Shown: one piece after another, positions 27,401 to 41,000 of the stretch | How the letters are laid out: each line of letters opens with the position of its first letter | Numbering within the stretch: the stretch's first letter is position 1 | NCBI GenBank assembly: GCA_013397455.1 | Contig: VYZB01000274.1 | Location: forward strand, 1,156,876-1,220,875 | Length of the DNA: 64,000 nucleotides | DNA from: Crotophaga sulcirostris | Lineage: Eukaryota; Chordata; Aves; Cuculiformes; Crotophagidae | Direction of reading: 5' to 3' | Made by a program: the position numbers and the translations under genes | The notes under the pieces: model-generated | Seen by the model: the letters and a program-made list of their open reading frames with translations, nothing else | Told to the model about the DNA's origin: nothing | Databases searched by the model: none

Positions 27401-28751
27401 GTTTCTAATTTTTCTTCTGAATTGGCATGGTGGAAGACTTAATGGGCTAAAGAATACTTCGTATCTGAACTCTGAGAACTTTAACGTTAATCTCTTTTTC
27501 GCCTCCACATACAGCATTATTTTAATGAAGGTAGGCAAAAATAGACAAGTTGTTCTCCAGTTAATTTAAAATCTGAATGTTTCTCTAGGTTAAAATCGAA
27601 GACTGTATAGCCACCCAAATTAAAATTGTCTGCATTGAATTTCATACTAATGATTACAAATCCTGTTAAAGATAATTAGTCTGCTTTTTATTGGCTTTCT
27701 CCTCTCCCTTACTATTTAATTACAGATTATTCATTTTTTTACATATCTAAATCCTACTGTCTGAGCTTAACATTTTTTCTTATATGTCGAACAGGGAAAA
27801 ACGATCTTCCTGAAGGAGGAGAAGGGATACAGATATATGAAGAAGGATATAGCTAGGGATGGAATTAGCAGTCTTCCCAGCTAGTCCAAGATGCAGAGGC
27901 AATAATTTCTGCCATATTCTGAAAGACATTTTGAATAATGACTTCAGAAAACCATCGCCTGAGGCCACTGAAACCGTACACACCAATGTCACTGTGTCAT
28001 TTATTTTTTAGCATATAACATTTTCTCTCTTGAATATACTTCATTTATGTACTTTATGTTTAGGCTTAATTTATTTCTATTGTATATACAATCATACATA
28101 CAAGGCTTCTAATGTTTATGGAATGGTTTTGAAGTGTATAAATATCTTTATCTCTGCACTTGATTATAGTGAAAAAAATAAAATGATCGGATGGCACAGA
28201 GTAGTAGCTCAATAGTTTGAGCTGTTCCGGCAAAGCAGTAAAATAATTCAGTGAGGGTAAAATATCCGATTCTGTCAGAGGAGAGCATCATGTGCCTCCT
28301 ATCTACTGCCCGTTACCAATCTATCACAGCAGTAGTACTATCCTTCCTGCTGCTTACACTACAAAAGCGTCTGGAGGCATCATTGGAAATGGATGCTCTA
28401 TAGCAAATTTGGAAATCACTGGACCAATTTACAGAAGAGAACTCCATTGAAGGCTACTAAATGTAAAGGCATCATCTCCAGCTCTGAAAGTTCATGGTTG
28501 TCATTTCCACACTCGCATATTCTTCCCTTAACATCTGCTGTGACATACAGCCTGATGGTCTAGCCCACCAGGGCTAGATTTCCAGCTACAGAAGAAGATA
28601 GTGCTTCCACGCTGCAACAGTGTTTGCTCTATTTGCTGGCGGAGGGAGTCAGTTGCCATTCAGACAAGAGAAGATTCAACTGTTCTTCAAAGTGATCCTA
28701 AAGAAATGTTGTGTCATTGGATACTTGTTTAAAATGGGTCTTAAGACTTTA

Positions 28752-28798
28752 TTCTGATAACATTAAATTAATGATAACATTAAATTCTGATAACACTA
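28752..28798 (+). repeat. 17-18 bp tandem repeat, about 2.5 units
   Basis: The unit 'tgataacattaaatt' recurs with small spacers, separated by 'ctgataaca'. It abuts the 3' end of the antisense CR1 that begins at 28801, so the duplication lies at or near that insertion junction. Confidence 0.75.
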
Positions 28799-28800
28799 TA

Positions 28801-29157
28801 AATCTCAGAATCAAGAAATGGTTTAGGTTGGAAAAGAACTGTAAGATTATTGAGCCTACCTGTAAACCTAACACTGCCAAGTCCACCACTAAACCATGTC
28901 CCTAAGTGCCCTATTTATTCATCTTTTAAACACCTCCAGAGATGGTGTCTCTTCTGCTTCCCTGGGCAGTGTGTTCCAATGCTAGACAACCTTTTCAGTG
29001 AAGTAACATTTCCTAACATCTAGTTGAGATCTCCCCTGGCACAACTTTAAGCCATTTCCTCTTGTCCTATCATTTGCTTCTTGGGAGAAGAGATCAAAAC
29101 CCACTTCATTATCACCTCCTTTCAGGTAGATGTAAAGTGCAATAAGGTCTCCCCTCC
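28801..29157 (-). mobile_element. CR1 LINE, 5'-truncated antisense copy
   Basis: The reverse-complement 3' end starts at 'aatctcagaatcaagaaatg', a mutated terminal octamer region, then 'gtttaggttggaaaagaac'. The CR1 3' UTR follows ('caagtccaccactaaaccat', 'ccctaagtgcc', 'tgccttcc'-type block, 'cccctggcacaactttaagc') and the extreme ORF2 C-terminus ('aaggtctcccctcc'). Similarity stops near 29157. It appears to be the same CR1 subfamily as the fragment at 23370, since the 'caagtccaccact.aacca.gtccctaagtgc' phrase is shared. Confidence 0.92.
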
Positions 29158-32100
29158 TTGAATATCTACCTCCTTGAAACAATGATTAACAGTCTTCCTG
29201 CGTGGGATCCCATTCAGAAAGGGGATTTCTCAGTACTGGAGCTGGAGGCATTGCTATGAAGAGAGAGTGCAATTAACTATAAGAATAACATAAAACTTAC
29301 TGAATATAGGATGAGCATGGTGGTTCTTATCTCCATACACAGAAACTGAGATCAGTCTTCCAGTATATGGGGAGGAAATTTTAGTCCCAGGGTCTTCTGG
29401 AAGAGTGGGCAGCATCCTTCTCCTGTAAATTAAACTTACCTCTGAATCTTCAAAATATATCAGAGGCAACAGTTTTGTCCAGCCATCTGTCCTGGTAATG
29501 GTAATGTATTAAGAGATCGGTGACCTCTTGTGCATCTAACAGTCATCTTAAATGGAGGTATCTGCTTTGATTTGTCTGTTTTAGAGTGTCACTCTGGGGA
29601 ATCTCACCCATGTCTTTAACTTTAGATGCTCTGTCTTTTTAAGCATACTAATTTCCTGTTTCCCTTTGGTCATACTTTATGGATTAAACTATTTTTTTCA
29701 AATGCCAAGCTTAACACCTACCCAGTTTTCCCCTTCATCCTTATAACATCCTTTTGTTTGTTTGTTCATTTTAAATGCAGCACAAGTGCAATAGTCTCTC
29801 AGTAGAAATTTTAGAGGATTATTGGGTTCTTTTTAGCCTCCAGACTGCATGCAGGTGTCTTCTTTTGGAATGTCTTTCTTTGCTTTTTACTAATTGCCTC
29901 ATTTTTATGTAGCCTACTTTTGCAAAAGAGAACAGCTGCATGCAGGACTTATTTCACCTGTGCTCCTGCTATGATAACAGACCTGCCCTACTGACTTACT
30001 CTGGTGGCTATTATGGAGTGTATTTTGTCTAATGTTTTGAACTAGATCCCAGAAACCACTCCAGATCAACCTTAGAATGGCATTTTTAAGGATAAGACAA
30101 TACTGCCTTTATGAACAGTATGAAAGAATTCTCTCCACATGGCAGCTTCAGGTGTTGACATGTTCTTTCCATAGACAGCTGAAATATCACACTTCTGCTA
30201 CCTGATATAATTTAGACTTAACAGATGTCATCACTTTGTTTACAGCATCGACAGGATCTTGGGTACTTAATATGAGGGCATCCACCCATGAGGATCATTG
30301 TGGGCTGCTTCTGTGATAATTTTACGCTTAATGTAATTTTTTTGTAAGAAGCATCACTGGACATCCTCATCTTATTATTCATGTAAATTTCATTGCCAAG
30401 TAACACTATCAACTATCCTGTTGATTCTGTTCCCATGAAGTATCCCAAGTGCTTATTACGGCAGAATTATCATCTGATGCCAAACACTGTATTTCCTCTG
30501 TTACTGATTCTACCTCAGGAAGTCTGCCTATTTTACTCCCAACATGAAATCACCTATCAGTTTTCTCTGATGTCACCAGTCCAAGTGATCATGAATTCTC
30601 ACTGTCTCACTCTGCTTCTTGCTTTTGAAAGTTTCCTGTGTTCTCCAGGAGCTTATCACTAGAGCTTGCAACTCATCCAAGTTACTAGTCTTTTCCTTCT
30701 GAGCAGATAGTCCTCCTTCCTAATGACTTACATCCTGTCTTGTAGCACAAGGAGTGCTGCAGCAAGATAACATCTCCATAAACCTTCCCTGTGAACTCCT
30801 GATTCTCTCTAATGCTCTGTCTCAACCCCTCTCATGTCAGAAGATCAAACCCACACTCTCACATAGTACATGCAGATTAGATCTACTGTCTGATTAGGTT
30901 ATAGTTTGAATTTATGCAGTAGTCTAGGTTGACTCCCCACATTTTTGAGGGAACTCAAACAGCATTTTGACCTTAAATATTGTGGGAGTTTTAGTGAGTC
31001 TAGGTTTTAACTTTCTCCTTTGCAGGAGTGGACAAAATTACTCTCCTCTTCCTCTGCCCTGTCATTATTAAGGCAATCAGCAGCAGATGAGAATATTCAA
31101 AGGTGTGATGGGCGTGACTGTTGTTCTCATAACCATCCCCAGTACAACATCCCTTTTTTGTGAGCTACCATCTTTTGATTTTGTGGTCCTGAGCACTCTC
31201 TATTCACTAATCAGGACAGCAGGTTGACCTTCACCAGCCTTCTTCCTCTGCTGTACATAACAGACTCTCAGCTCTCAGAGCAGCCTCCATAGTCCCGACA
31301 AGCTCTCAATCCCACCCTCCCCAAGCAACCAGTCACTATCAACAAACTGGCCACACCTGCCAAACTCTGCGCTCAGGTTTCTGCTTTCCAGGTGCCAGAC
31401 CTTGCTATTCTTCCTCTTGACCTCCACATGCAAAACCTCTGTGCAATCTCTCTTGCTTACATCCTTCCTTATCTGACACAAGCAGAGTTTTTGGCAAAAG
31501 TTTCTCAGTACCCGGCATAGAAGTTTGGTTGTCGTACTTGCCTTTCATCTTTAAAAGGGATGGGTCCCTAAATGTACTGCCTTTTTTTACAGCAGTTTCA
31601 CGTCATTGGGAGTTTGGTTTAACTCCACAATTAACTCTTCAGGTACTGACTGAGCTGTTTTGCTAAGTAAAGGCTTCAGAAAGAAGCATAACTGAGTTTG
31701 AAGAGGTTATTGCAGTGTAAAGGTCATCTAATAAAACTGAAGGATAGCTAGAAAGTATTTGATTTACTTCAGTAGCTATACTTCTGAAATAGATCTGTAA
31801 CTTTACTATTGCATTTATACAGGTCTCCTTTGCCAACATACACCAATATTCAACGATAAAATTTTTCAAGGTAGTAGGTTCAAATCATAAAATCCAAGAA
31901 CTGGCAGGTAAAACCAGGTGTAGGCTCATTCATCGGTTGTTACCTATTTATTGATGAAATTTTCTGTCAATGATTGCCTAAACAGATTTCTTGGTGAGGG
32001 CCATAGAAACAGCATACTAATATCAGGAAGGCAGAGGATTATGTTGCTGACATTCTTGCAATTAACTCATGTTCACTGTGAAAAATCCTAATTATTAAGC

Positions 32101-35100
32101 CAGTGAATATGAAAAATCAACCCCTGCATGTCCAAATGGAAATGAGTTTTCTTTTCCCCTTTTATAAGTCTAGGAAAGTCAATTTCAATTAAAAATCATA
32201 AATATTAAAACTTTAAAATAATCTAAAGGAAGAGAAAGTTGGGTATTTTATGACCTAGTACTCTCACATGAATTAGGAAGCGATATGAATAGAAAAATAG
32301 GCATAATCTATTAATGTGAGAATCAATCATAAAATTAAGACTTCAAAATCTTAATAATAATAATATTCTAAAGTACAAGACAGAATTATCATATATCCCT
32401 GTGGCGTAAAACCTTTTGTCAACTTTAAATCCATCACAACGGCATACACATCAATTTCTTCAGAAGAAGAAAATTTTAACATAAGACTGGAGAAAAATGA
32501 AGCCTTTGAACTCATGAATACAATTTAGATGAATAAAAATTTAAACTGCTGGGTTTGGCCCAACTAATCACAAAGTACAAATTATCTTTATATCACATAA
32601 CTTTTTAGGCCATAACAACATCGTCCAATATTTATTATAGACCAAATATCGCCATAAGACATTCTTCATTCTTGTCTTGTTCACTGTAAGAATAATTTAT
32701 ACCAATTATTTATTATTTATTTAGAAGGAAGGAAACAAGAAGAACAGGAGTAACATTTCAGCCATCAATCAATTACAAGAAAGTAACATTTAAAAAAAGC
32801 AAAACAATCAAAATAGCATGATTCTGTAATTTTCTTTCAAAAGCATGCCAATGAGAATGTCATCTAAAGTCCCACAGGCCATCCGAACAGCAGTGACCTT
32901 TCTGTTACGTGTCTCAAGCCATGGCTAGTCACTATGATCATCTTTTATTCTTGGACTAGCAGAGTAATAGCAAGTGCACAGAAAGCTCAGTGAAGCTGCT
33001 TTGACCATGTCACTGGGTGCGAGGTAAGAGTTAGTTATTCTTTTCATTCTTGTTGAAAAAGTGCAGAAGTGTTGGTTCGCTTCAACAAAACAACACATTA
33101 CTTCTGATAGTAGCTCACATATTTGAGGGTTTACAGACTATTTTCTAATTTTCTTCTGTGGTTTCAGTGGGGAAGATAGATAGCACGAACTCAAGAAATG
33201 AAAACACTCACAAAGCCAGTCTTTGTCATGCTTAAATCTCTCCTGCTGTATTCTACCAGGAATTGATTGCGTTTTCTTCTGTTTGGTGCAGTGTCACATT
33301 TCATAATTTCTCATCATATTACAGTAGATGGCAGCCAAAACATCTTTGTGACATGTGGCCATCACTTAGCTCTGTATGATTGCACAAATGGTAGGCACAG
33401 CACCACACAATTCTTTTCTTTTCAGAGTTGAATGAATTATCTATGCAACTGGAATCAAAGTTAAGCACAGACTAGTTTGGAACAGTGGATGGGAGAAAAG
33501 GTCTTGAACGTGTGGCCACAGGATGATAGCAGAGTCACTAAATTCTGAAAAATTTGTGCACCAGAAGGCGAAGAACAGGAGGAGATTATCAAGCAAGAAA
33601 TGGTCAAACTTTCCCAGCAAAGGGCTGAAGATATAGATGACAGTCTGCAGACACCCTTTTCTTCCCCTACCCTTCTTCAGGCTGAAGTCCTCACCATGGG
33701 AACCCACAGGGGCATGGGAAGGCAAACTATTGCACCAGAGTGTGAGAGACAGAAAAGTAGTACATTATTTATATATACTTTTTGAACCAATTATAATTTG
33801 AGCTAAAATCATTAGCATCATTGTAACTGGAGTAATAATGGTGATATGCATGGACTGGTAGGACTAAACAAAAGGCATGTTCCTTTGGCCCATATGAATG
33901 GGATGATTTGTTGTGTACCAAGCTGGTGAAGAATTTTAACAGTCCAGTTTGTAATTTGGATACAGCAGAGTGTTAACAGGTTGGACATAAGGAGTTTGGA
34001 GAAGTTAGCTCAGTCTAGACTCTACCTTTAGAAGATGTGGAGCAAGTTGCTTCCCAAAGTGAAGATCAATACTAAGGTGAGTCATACCCATCCAAATTCA
34101 CAGCATAATTTACAAAGTGTAGTTGCTTAACTTCAGTGAAATATGTCAATCATGACCATTTAAGCGAAAAGAGTTACACAGATAAAAACGTAAATGGCAA
34201 GTCTGCAGGCAAATTTGTCATGGCTTCATATAATCCCAGTAGGGTTATGTGTCTAGGAAACTGAAGAGATTTTATTATTTTGGCTGATCACCTTCTGATT
34301 TCATTTCAGAGTGAGATATTTGATTTTCTTCTGCTGCTTCAGATTTTGAATAATTAAAAACCAAAGACATATCATGGCAGCTTGGAACTCTTCATGCTCT
34401 TCTTCCCTGGGCACCAATCACTGCAACATTAAACCTTTCTCCTCTGCTTGGAATGAAGCCTTTTTAAAACCCTCTCAGTTTCAGGTGTTTTTGCATTTGG
34501 TAATGGTATGCATTCTATTAGCTGTGGCTCAGCTACTTTGGAAGTATAATGATTCCTTACTGATCAAAAATAACCAAGTGCAACACTTTTGAGTAAAAAA
34601 TATTTTTTTTCCCAAGGTGAAAAATTACACCCTCAGACAAGGAGGAATTAGAATTAAATCAAAATTATTTGATTTTCTTTATTTATCAGAAATTATTTAT
34701 ATTAGTAATTTCAGGAGGTATCCATCTCTACTCTTTTGCATTCCTTCGTGAAGCTTACCTAGACTTCTCTCTCTAGAAAATAAAGTCTGTTGGAATCTCA
34801 AGGAGAATGCTGTGTTCTCCTTACACACGCAATTTCCGTCCGTACAGATGCATGGCCAGGGAAACAGAATGATGCCATTGGCCTTTTAGTCTACAGCTCC
34901 CATACCTCCATTGCTGCTCCAATGTTGGAACGGTTCAAGGACAAGAGCTTCAGTCATTCTCTCCAACTAGGCAACTGCTCAGCATACTGAACTCTTGATT
35001 GCATACTAAACAGATACTTTACCTCTGTAGGTTTCTCAGTCTTTAAAAATTATGTCTTTGACCTCCAGGAACATAAAGAAGCAACTCTGCAGTTTATAAC

Positions 35101-35357
35101 CTATTACGCTCTTTTAGTCAGAATTGTCAAGTGTAATCATGGAGATGTACAGGAACAATTTCACAGGGTTTATTCCATTTTAAATTCATTGCAAAACAGA
35201 ATTAAAGCAAAGATGAGGTTCCCTACTGGTGCCAAGTTATGCAGGTCAGGAAAAATTTTAATATTATTTATCAATTAAAGTTAGTTAAAAAGTTGCAGGA
35301 TGGTCATCTGGTGGAGACTAGACAGGAGACATTTCGTTTTCATAAAAACATCCCTCC
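29158..35357. other. Unique AT-rich sequence, no gene seen
   Basis: Open frames do not exceed 94 codons (33441-33725 minus) and show no recognisable domains. A GTAGTAGGTT stretch near 31871 resembles part of let-7 but has no hairpin. Nothing else recognised. Confidence 0.5.
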
Positions 35358-36175
35358 TAAAGTAGAGAGATCAAAACCCACCTCGCTACAACCTGCTTTC
35401 AGATAAGGTCTCCTCTCAGTCTCCTTTTGTCTAGGTTAAACAACTCCAGTTCCCTCAGCTGCCTGTCATAAGGCTTGTTCTCCAGCCCCTTCATCAACTT
35501 CATTGCCTGTCTCTAGACACAGTCCAGAACCTCAAGGTTCTTCTTGTAGTAAGAGGCCCAAAACTAAACACGACATTCAATGTGTGGCCTCACTAGTGCC
35601 AAGGACTTGGGCGTAATCATTTCCCTGGTCCTGTTGACCACGTTGTTGTTGATACAAACCAGGATGCTGTTGGCCTTCTTGGCCCCCTGAATGCATTGCT
35701 GGTTCATGTTCAGCCAGCTGTCTAGCAACACCACTAGGTCCTTCTCTTCAAGGCAGCTCTCCAGCCCCTCTTCCCCAAGCCTGTAATGCTGCATGGGGTT
35801 GTTGAGTTCCAAGTGCAGGACTCAGCACTTGGCCTTGTACCTCACACCACCGGTCACAGCTCGCCAATACAGCTTGTTCAGATCCCTCTGCAGAGCCTCC
35901 CTTCCTTCAAGTGGAACTTCTTCAATCAGCCAGAACTGCTGGTAAATGGTCGAAAGGGGTATGGTGAGCACCTCCGCCACCTCCCTTAATACCCTTGGGT
36001 GGATCCCATCCAGCACCATAGACTTGTGAATGTCTAATTGGCTGAACAGGTCTCTAACCATTTCCTCCTGGATCATTGGAGTTTTGTTCTGCTCTCCCTC
36101 CTATTCTTCTGACTCAGGAGGCTGAGCACTCAGAGAACTTCTCACCTTACTATTAAAGACTGTGGATTCAAAACC
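35358..36175 (-). mobile_element. CR1 LINE, antisense, large internal deletion
   Basis: Reading on the minus strand from 36175 downward, it begins in the ORF2 linker (FNSKVRSSLSAQPPESEE, then a stop). It enters the RT N-terminus (MIQEEMVRDLFSQLDIHKSM, then DGIHPRVLREVAEV, with EEVPLEGRE near 35900). It then jumps directly to the post-catalytic segment (ALQRDLNKL, ELNNPMQHYRLG, EEKDLVVLLDSWLNMNQQ, AKKANSILVCI). The RT core, including the YADD-bearing palm, is absent, so several hundred codons are missing. The 3' UTR and terminal octamers are also missing at the left end. Dead in both strand frames. Confidence 0.92.
35822..36076 (-). pseudogene. CR1 ORF2 RT fragment across a deletion joint
   Basis: An 84-codon minus-strand frame that fuses the RT N-terminal fingers region (residues 1-54, ending near EEVPLEGRE) to a downstream ORF2 segment (from about residue 56, EALQRDLNKLYWRAV). 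The frame survives the deletion by chance. No catalytic aspartates remain. It should not be taken for a novel small protein. Confidence 0.85.
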
Positions 36176-36557
36176 CACAATGTGGAAAGAGAATAGGATT
36201 ATGTTTATATTGGGTTATATCAGTGAATATTCAACAGCACTAATTAGAAATTTAAAATTGGAATTATGACTCAGAAATACTTAAGCCTGTTAGTGGAATT
36301 ATTACTGAATATACAGCTGTAACAAATCATGTCAACTTTTTATAATGTGCGGTGAAGCAGCAACAGCCCAATGGAAGTCTGTATAACTTAGTTGGATTGA
36401 TTGTGTGTCTAGATACTTAATACTAAGGTTTTTGAAGACCATTTGCTCTTCAGAGAATTTTGGCTATTATTAATTGACATCACATATTATTAAATGATAT
36501 CAATTGATACTGGAGATAATGCATCAAATTGCGTAGTGCACTTAGAATACTAATGAG
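36176..36557. other. AT-rich spacer between inverted CR1 copies
   Basis: About 380 bp of unique-looking AT-rich sequence that would form the loop between two oppositely oriented CR1 copies. No gene or repeat recognised. Confidence 0.7.
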
Positions 36558-37369
36558 AAGGGATGCTATCCGGAGGGAGCTTGATAAGCTTGACAAACAG
36601 GCCCATGTGGGTCAACAAGGTCAAGTGCAAGGTCCAACACTGCGGTTAGAGCAATCCCTAATATCAGTACAAATGGTTAGCATCCCTGCAGAGAGGACTT
36701 GGGGGTGCTGGTAGACAGATAATTGGATATGAGCCAATAACATGCACTGGCATCCTAGAAATCCAGTCATATTCTGGGCTACATTATGACTGTGGCCAGT
36801 AGGTCAAGGGAGATGATATTCCCCCTCTTCTTTCTTCCCAGAAAACTCCATTTGGAGTACTGCATCCAGCTCTGAGTCATCAACACAAGAAATAAACTTG
36901 TTAGAGAAGGTTCAGAAGTAGGACAGGAAAATGATCAGAGGGCTTGAAGACTTCTCCTCCAATAAAATCTGAGACAGTTGGGATTGTTCAACCTGAAGAA
37001 GAGAAAGCTCCACAGAGACCTTATTGGGACCTTTCAGTATTTAAAGGGGACTAACAAAATGTGGAGGGAGACTTTTCACCAGGTCCTATAGTGACAGGAG
37101 CAGGGACAATGATTTTAAACTTAAAGAGGGTAGATACAGGTTGAATATAAGGGAGAAATTCTTTATGACGAGGGTGGTGAGACACTGGAACAAGTCACCC
37201 AGAGAAGTTGTGGATGCCCCAGAATTGGAAGTATTCACAGTCTGGTTGGACAGGGCTTTGAGCAACCAGATGTAGAGGAAGATGTCCCTGCCCATGGCAG
37301 GTGGGTCGGATTACATTGTCTTTAAAGTTCCTTTCCATCTCAAGTCATTCTATGATTCAGTGATTCTAC
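36558..37369 (+). mobile_element. CR1 LINE, 5'-truncated sense copy, full 3' end
   Basis: The copy starts near 'ggatgctatccggagggagc', after the RT catalytic region, and runs through the ORF2 C-terminus ('gagaggacttgggggtgctg', 'atttggagtactgcatccag'). It continues into the classical 3' UTR ('gggtggtgagacactggaac', 'gttgtggatgccccagaatt', 'tttgagcaaccagatgta', 'tccctgcccatggcagg') to the terminus 'cattctatgattcagtgatt'. Stops and indels break ORF2 throughout. It lies in opposite orientation to the CR1 at 35358-36175. Confidence 0.94.
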
Positions 37370-38052
37370 AAACTAGAAAGGTGAGCAGAAACTTGAAAGA
37401 AATAAGTCCTAACTCAGCAAGCCACAAGTCTCTGTTCTCACTCACATCATTTCATCTTTTTAAAGAAAAAAAAAAGAAAGAAACAACAAAAAAGCACACA
37501 CCCCACCCCACTCCCCATTGTGTTTTAGAGGAAACAACGAAGATTTAAAGCCTACACATTATGAACAAGGTTTTTCAGTTTAACTAGCGAAGAAGGCACA
37601 TACAATAATATAGTAATACGTATTTTAAAATCATACAGGACACATATGATGTACTAAAATACAGATTTCATATGTTAAACACATACCAATGTATGGAAAG
37701 ATGGGAAACTTGTACGTCTTTTGTCCTAGAGATCCTTAAGGAACCGAAGGTTCTTATACAAGGTATATTCTAGTTGTCATTGTCACTGATGTTCTCGTCT
37801 GACTGCGCTACAGATGTTGAAAATTTTTCACTCATAATTAAAGTGTTCCTCTTCGTAGGACTTAGCAGTCATAAATCCACCAAGTAAAAACACAGGACAG
37901 ACTAAAAAGGAAAACAACATTGGAAAAGCAGTTCAGAAACCATATCTCAGTGAAAATCAAAAAATACAATCTGCTTAGCAGACCTAGGCCTTGGCTTTAT
38001 CGTTTACCATTTTAATGTACAGATAACTTTGACACCCTACCCCAGGTACCTT

Positions 38053-38076
38053 AATGTAACAATGTAACAATGTAAT
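38053..38076 (+). repeat. (AATGTAAC)3 tandem repeat
   Basis: Three consecutive 8-mers, the third with one change (AATGTAAT). Confidence 0.85.
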
Positions 38077-41000
38077 GAAACAAATCACTTAATGTTTACT
38101 TGTTCCTTATTTCTCTGCCATAACATGGACAACAAAGATTAAGTAGGGGTATTGGATTCAGCAACTGTCTGTCTCAATAGTCTTCTGTTTCTTTCTCTTA
38201 TCCTGGCAGAAAACGTTCTTATTGCAGGGGGAAAGAAAAAGAAATGGATTCCTGAAACAATTGTTCACTTATTATTTCCATTTTCCAGATGTCTTTTCAG
38301 GCTTATTGTGCTGAAGCTGCAAGACAAACAAGCAGGTGTTCATGCAGGGTGATATCACAAATATTTAATAAAATACTTTTTATTAATCATGCTACTTCAA
38401 AGAAATAAAAATTTGTCTATAAAAATGTACCTTTTTTTCCATTCCCTCCTATTCATTTGACATTTCATAGAAATGTTTTTGCAGTTAGTTAGGTTGGTAG
38501 TTTTATACAACACAGCTGCTAAATACTAAAGGGCATAATGTGGATGGTGCGGCAAAGGTTACAACAGAACAACTTGTGAAGTAATAAAAACTATAATTAT
38601 CAGTCCATCCCAAAATTAACTGTTTAAGTTCAGTTCCAATATTTTATATTTGTATGAAATTCATCTCAAGGAAAAGGTTTCTCCTACTTATCCTTCCTAG
38701 CAGTTATTTCGGAAATGCATAACTTAGCAGACTCTGCCTCAATTTATACACTGATTTAAGATTCTAACTCAAGAAAACAAATTTCCATCTGTTTAATACA
38801 ATGGAAAAGAGGAAGCTGTTTAGTCTTCTGAGTCCAATTCAGTGGATGCAGTTGAGAAAAGAAAATGCTTTTTAGTTGAAGTTCTTTAATTTGCAACAGT
38901 TTAAACTTCTTGTTTAGAAGCTCTTGAGGATGAAAAAAGTTCAGGACGCTTTTTCTTGTTCAAACCAAAGCAGTCTGCTCAACTGTTAATAGAACTAAAG
39001 TAAATTCAGTGTGTTTTCCCTTGCCTGTTATTTAGCAATTTTTAGACAATTTTCATTTACATTCAATTTTAATAGTGTCCTTTGAGTCCCTATTATTAAA
39101 CACCATGAAGTTTGTAAAATTGCATAACTGATGTTGGTACTACATTCCAGGTCATCAGGATAACAGTTGTTGTAATTGCTTATATGTGTTATAATAGGGA
39201 AATGAGAGAGAGAAGAAATTGAGATGATCTAGTTACGCTCTTTTTATACCACTCTTTATTGAAATGTTGTAATTTTTCCTCCTTTAATGATTTGGATCAC
39301 TTTTCTCTCCACTATCATAAGTCTCTTAGGCAATATAATATTAAGCTGAAGTTTGATTGTCGCTGAACAGAGAAACTGAAGTGTTGTTTTGGTGACAGAT
39401 ATGAGAAGGAAAAGCAACTTGGAAAAAAATAATCTTATTATCTTTGTGTCGGAGTGGAATTTATGCTAAAGGATTTTTGTAAAACCTCTGCTGAGGCAAA
39501 GCAGTCACCAAGGACTACTAGGAAAGCAAGTAAGAGGGAAAATGAATGGCACAAATATGGGAGGAGTGAGAAAAGAACATGGTATTTAAAAATGAGGAAA
39601 TCCAGCCCATCAGCAGTTGAGCAAACTTATGGTATTTAGGCATTTAACATGAGTGAGAAAATGGGGAGGGCAATTGAGTGAATTACACCCTGATAACCAA
39701 ATCTTACAAAGTCTATTTGAGTTCCTCAGCGAAACAGGGATTCAGTATAGCATACGTTCTTCAAAATCTGATCTATACCAGCCTCAGAAGCCTTACATCT
39801 CAGGAAAGATATTGGAGGTCAGTTTGTAGTTTTGTCCTACTATTATTCGATATTAATAGCATTGCAGACTTCATAGCTTTGACTTCTGATACTGCATCCT
39901 TTTCCCAACAGCAGGTGGCAGAAAATTTCTGATGCAAAAATTGATTGTCCAAAGGGCTCGGTTTCATTCATAAGTAATGATATTTTAGGTTTCCATTATT
40001 AGAGGTGGTAATCCGTTCCTAAAGCCATGGTGGGTTGATATTTACTTATTTTACTGTCATTAAAGTGTTGGCGCTGTGCTTGAACTGGAAGTGTGCTGCA
40101 AACAAGATTTAGAGCTGTTTGGGCCGCAGTTAGGACAAGAAACTGGTATTTGAAACCCAACTGCAATAATCAGCAGGGGTCAGAGACTATCAAACTTCTC
40201 TGTGAGAGGTGAAGATAAGGGAGAAGGACACAGGAACAGGACAATGTGGGTGGAGAAACCAAAAGCATGGACAGACAATTATCTAGAAAATTCTGACTTC
40301 AACTGTAGTTTAAAAAGCATAATTGTATTGTGAGCACAGTTTTACTACTAGTACTCAGCACTTTTTCATCGCTAATTGCATCATTTTTTGGACAAAAACA
40401 ATAAAAGAGTAGAACAGTGAAGTCTGGTCTTCATTACTTTCGCTCTTCAGTAGTTTGAAACTTGACTTATTTTTCCACTACTTTAATTGCACACACGCCT
40501 TCTTCAATACGGAAGCAGTTAGTATTAGTGTTAGTCTGCCGATTCAATATATTTTATTGCCAATTATGTCTCTTTCTAATCATTAATCCCCACTTTACAA
40601 AACTTGCTACAAGTAATTACCTCAGAGAACCCTTAATCTTTATTTGAAGCCTGTTATTTAAAAGTTCAGTTTGATCACCAGGGACCCACACATTTCCTTC
40701 TTTTCACTTTGAGCAAATCTTACAAAAACAGCAGTTTCATTAAAGCCCACAAGAAAAATGAATATATTAGCCAGGCTACCATGCAGGATTTCCTTCAGAA
40801 ATTTCAAGAATAATACTATTCTGCAGTATTTTAAGGATTTTCTTCTGAAATGTTGCTTTTGATACTTAACTATTTCATATTCTGTCTTGTAAAAGTACTC
40901 TCTCCTGTCTCTCCACAAAGCTAAAATTCTCTTAGGCTGTCTCTTGAGTACTCAGGATAACGATTCTGATGTCTCTAATAGCCACAAGAAATGCAGAACT

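Larger units (their letters stand above)
23576..28800. other. Unique AT-rich sequence with minor tandem repeats
   Basis: No gene recognised. It contains a small ATCAGATGA-type 9-bp tandem at about 24384-24410 and a 17-18 bp unit repeated about 2.5 times at 28752-28798. The 130-codon frame at 25845-26237 has no recognisable domain and two overlapping 60-codon frames, as expected by chance. Confidence 0.5.

Noticed and set aside
31868..31880. GGTAGTAGGTT resembles the core of the let-7 microRNA
   Set aside because: The preceding bases do not match the let-7 5' end, and no complementary arm lies within 100 bases on either side, so no hairpin precursor is possible.
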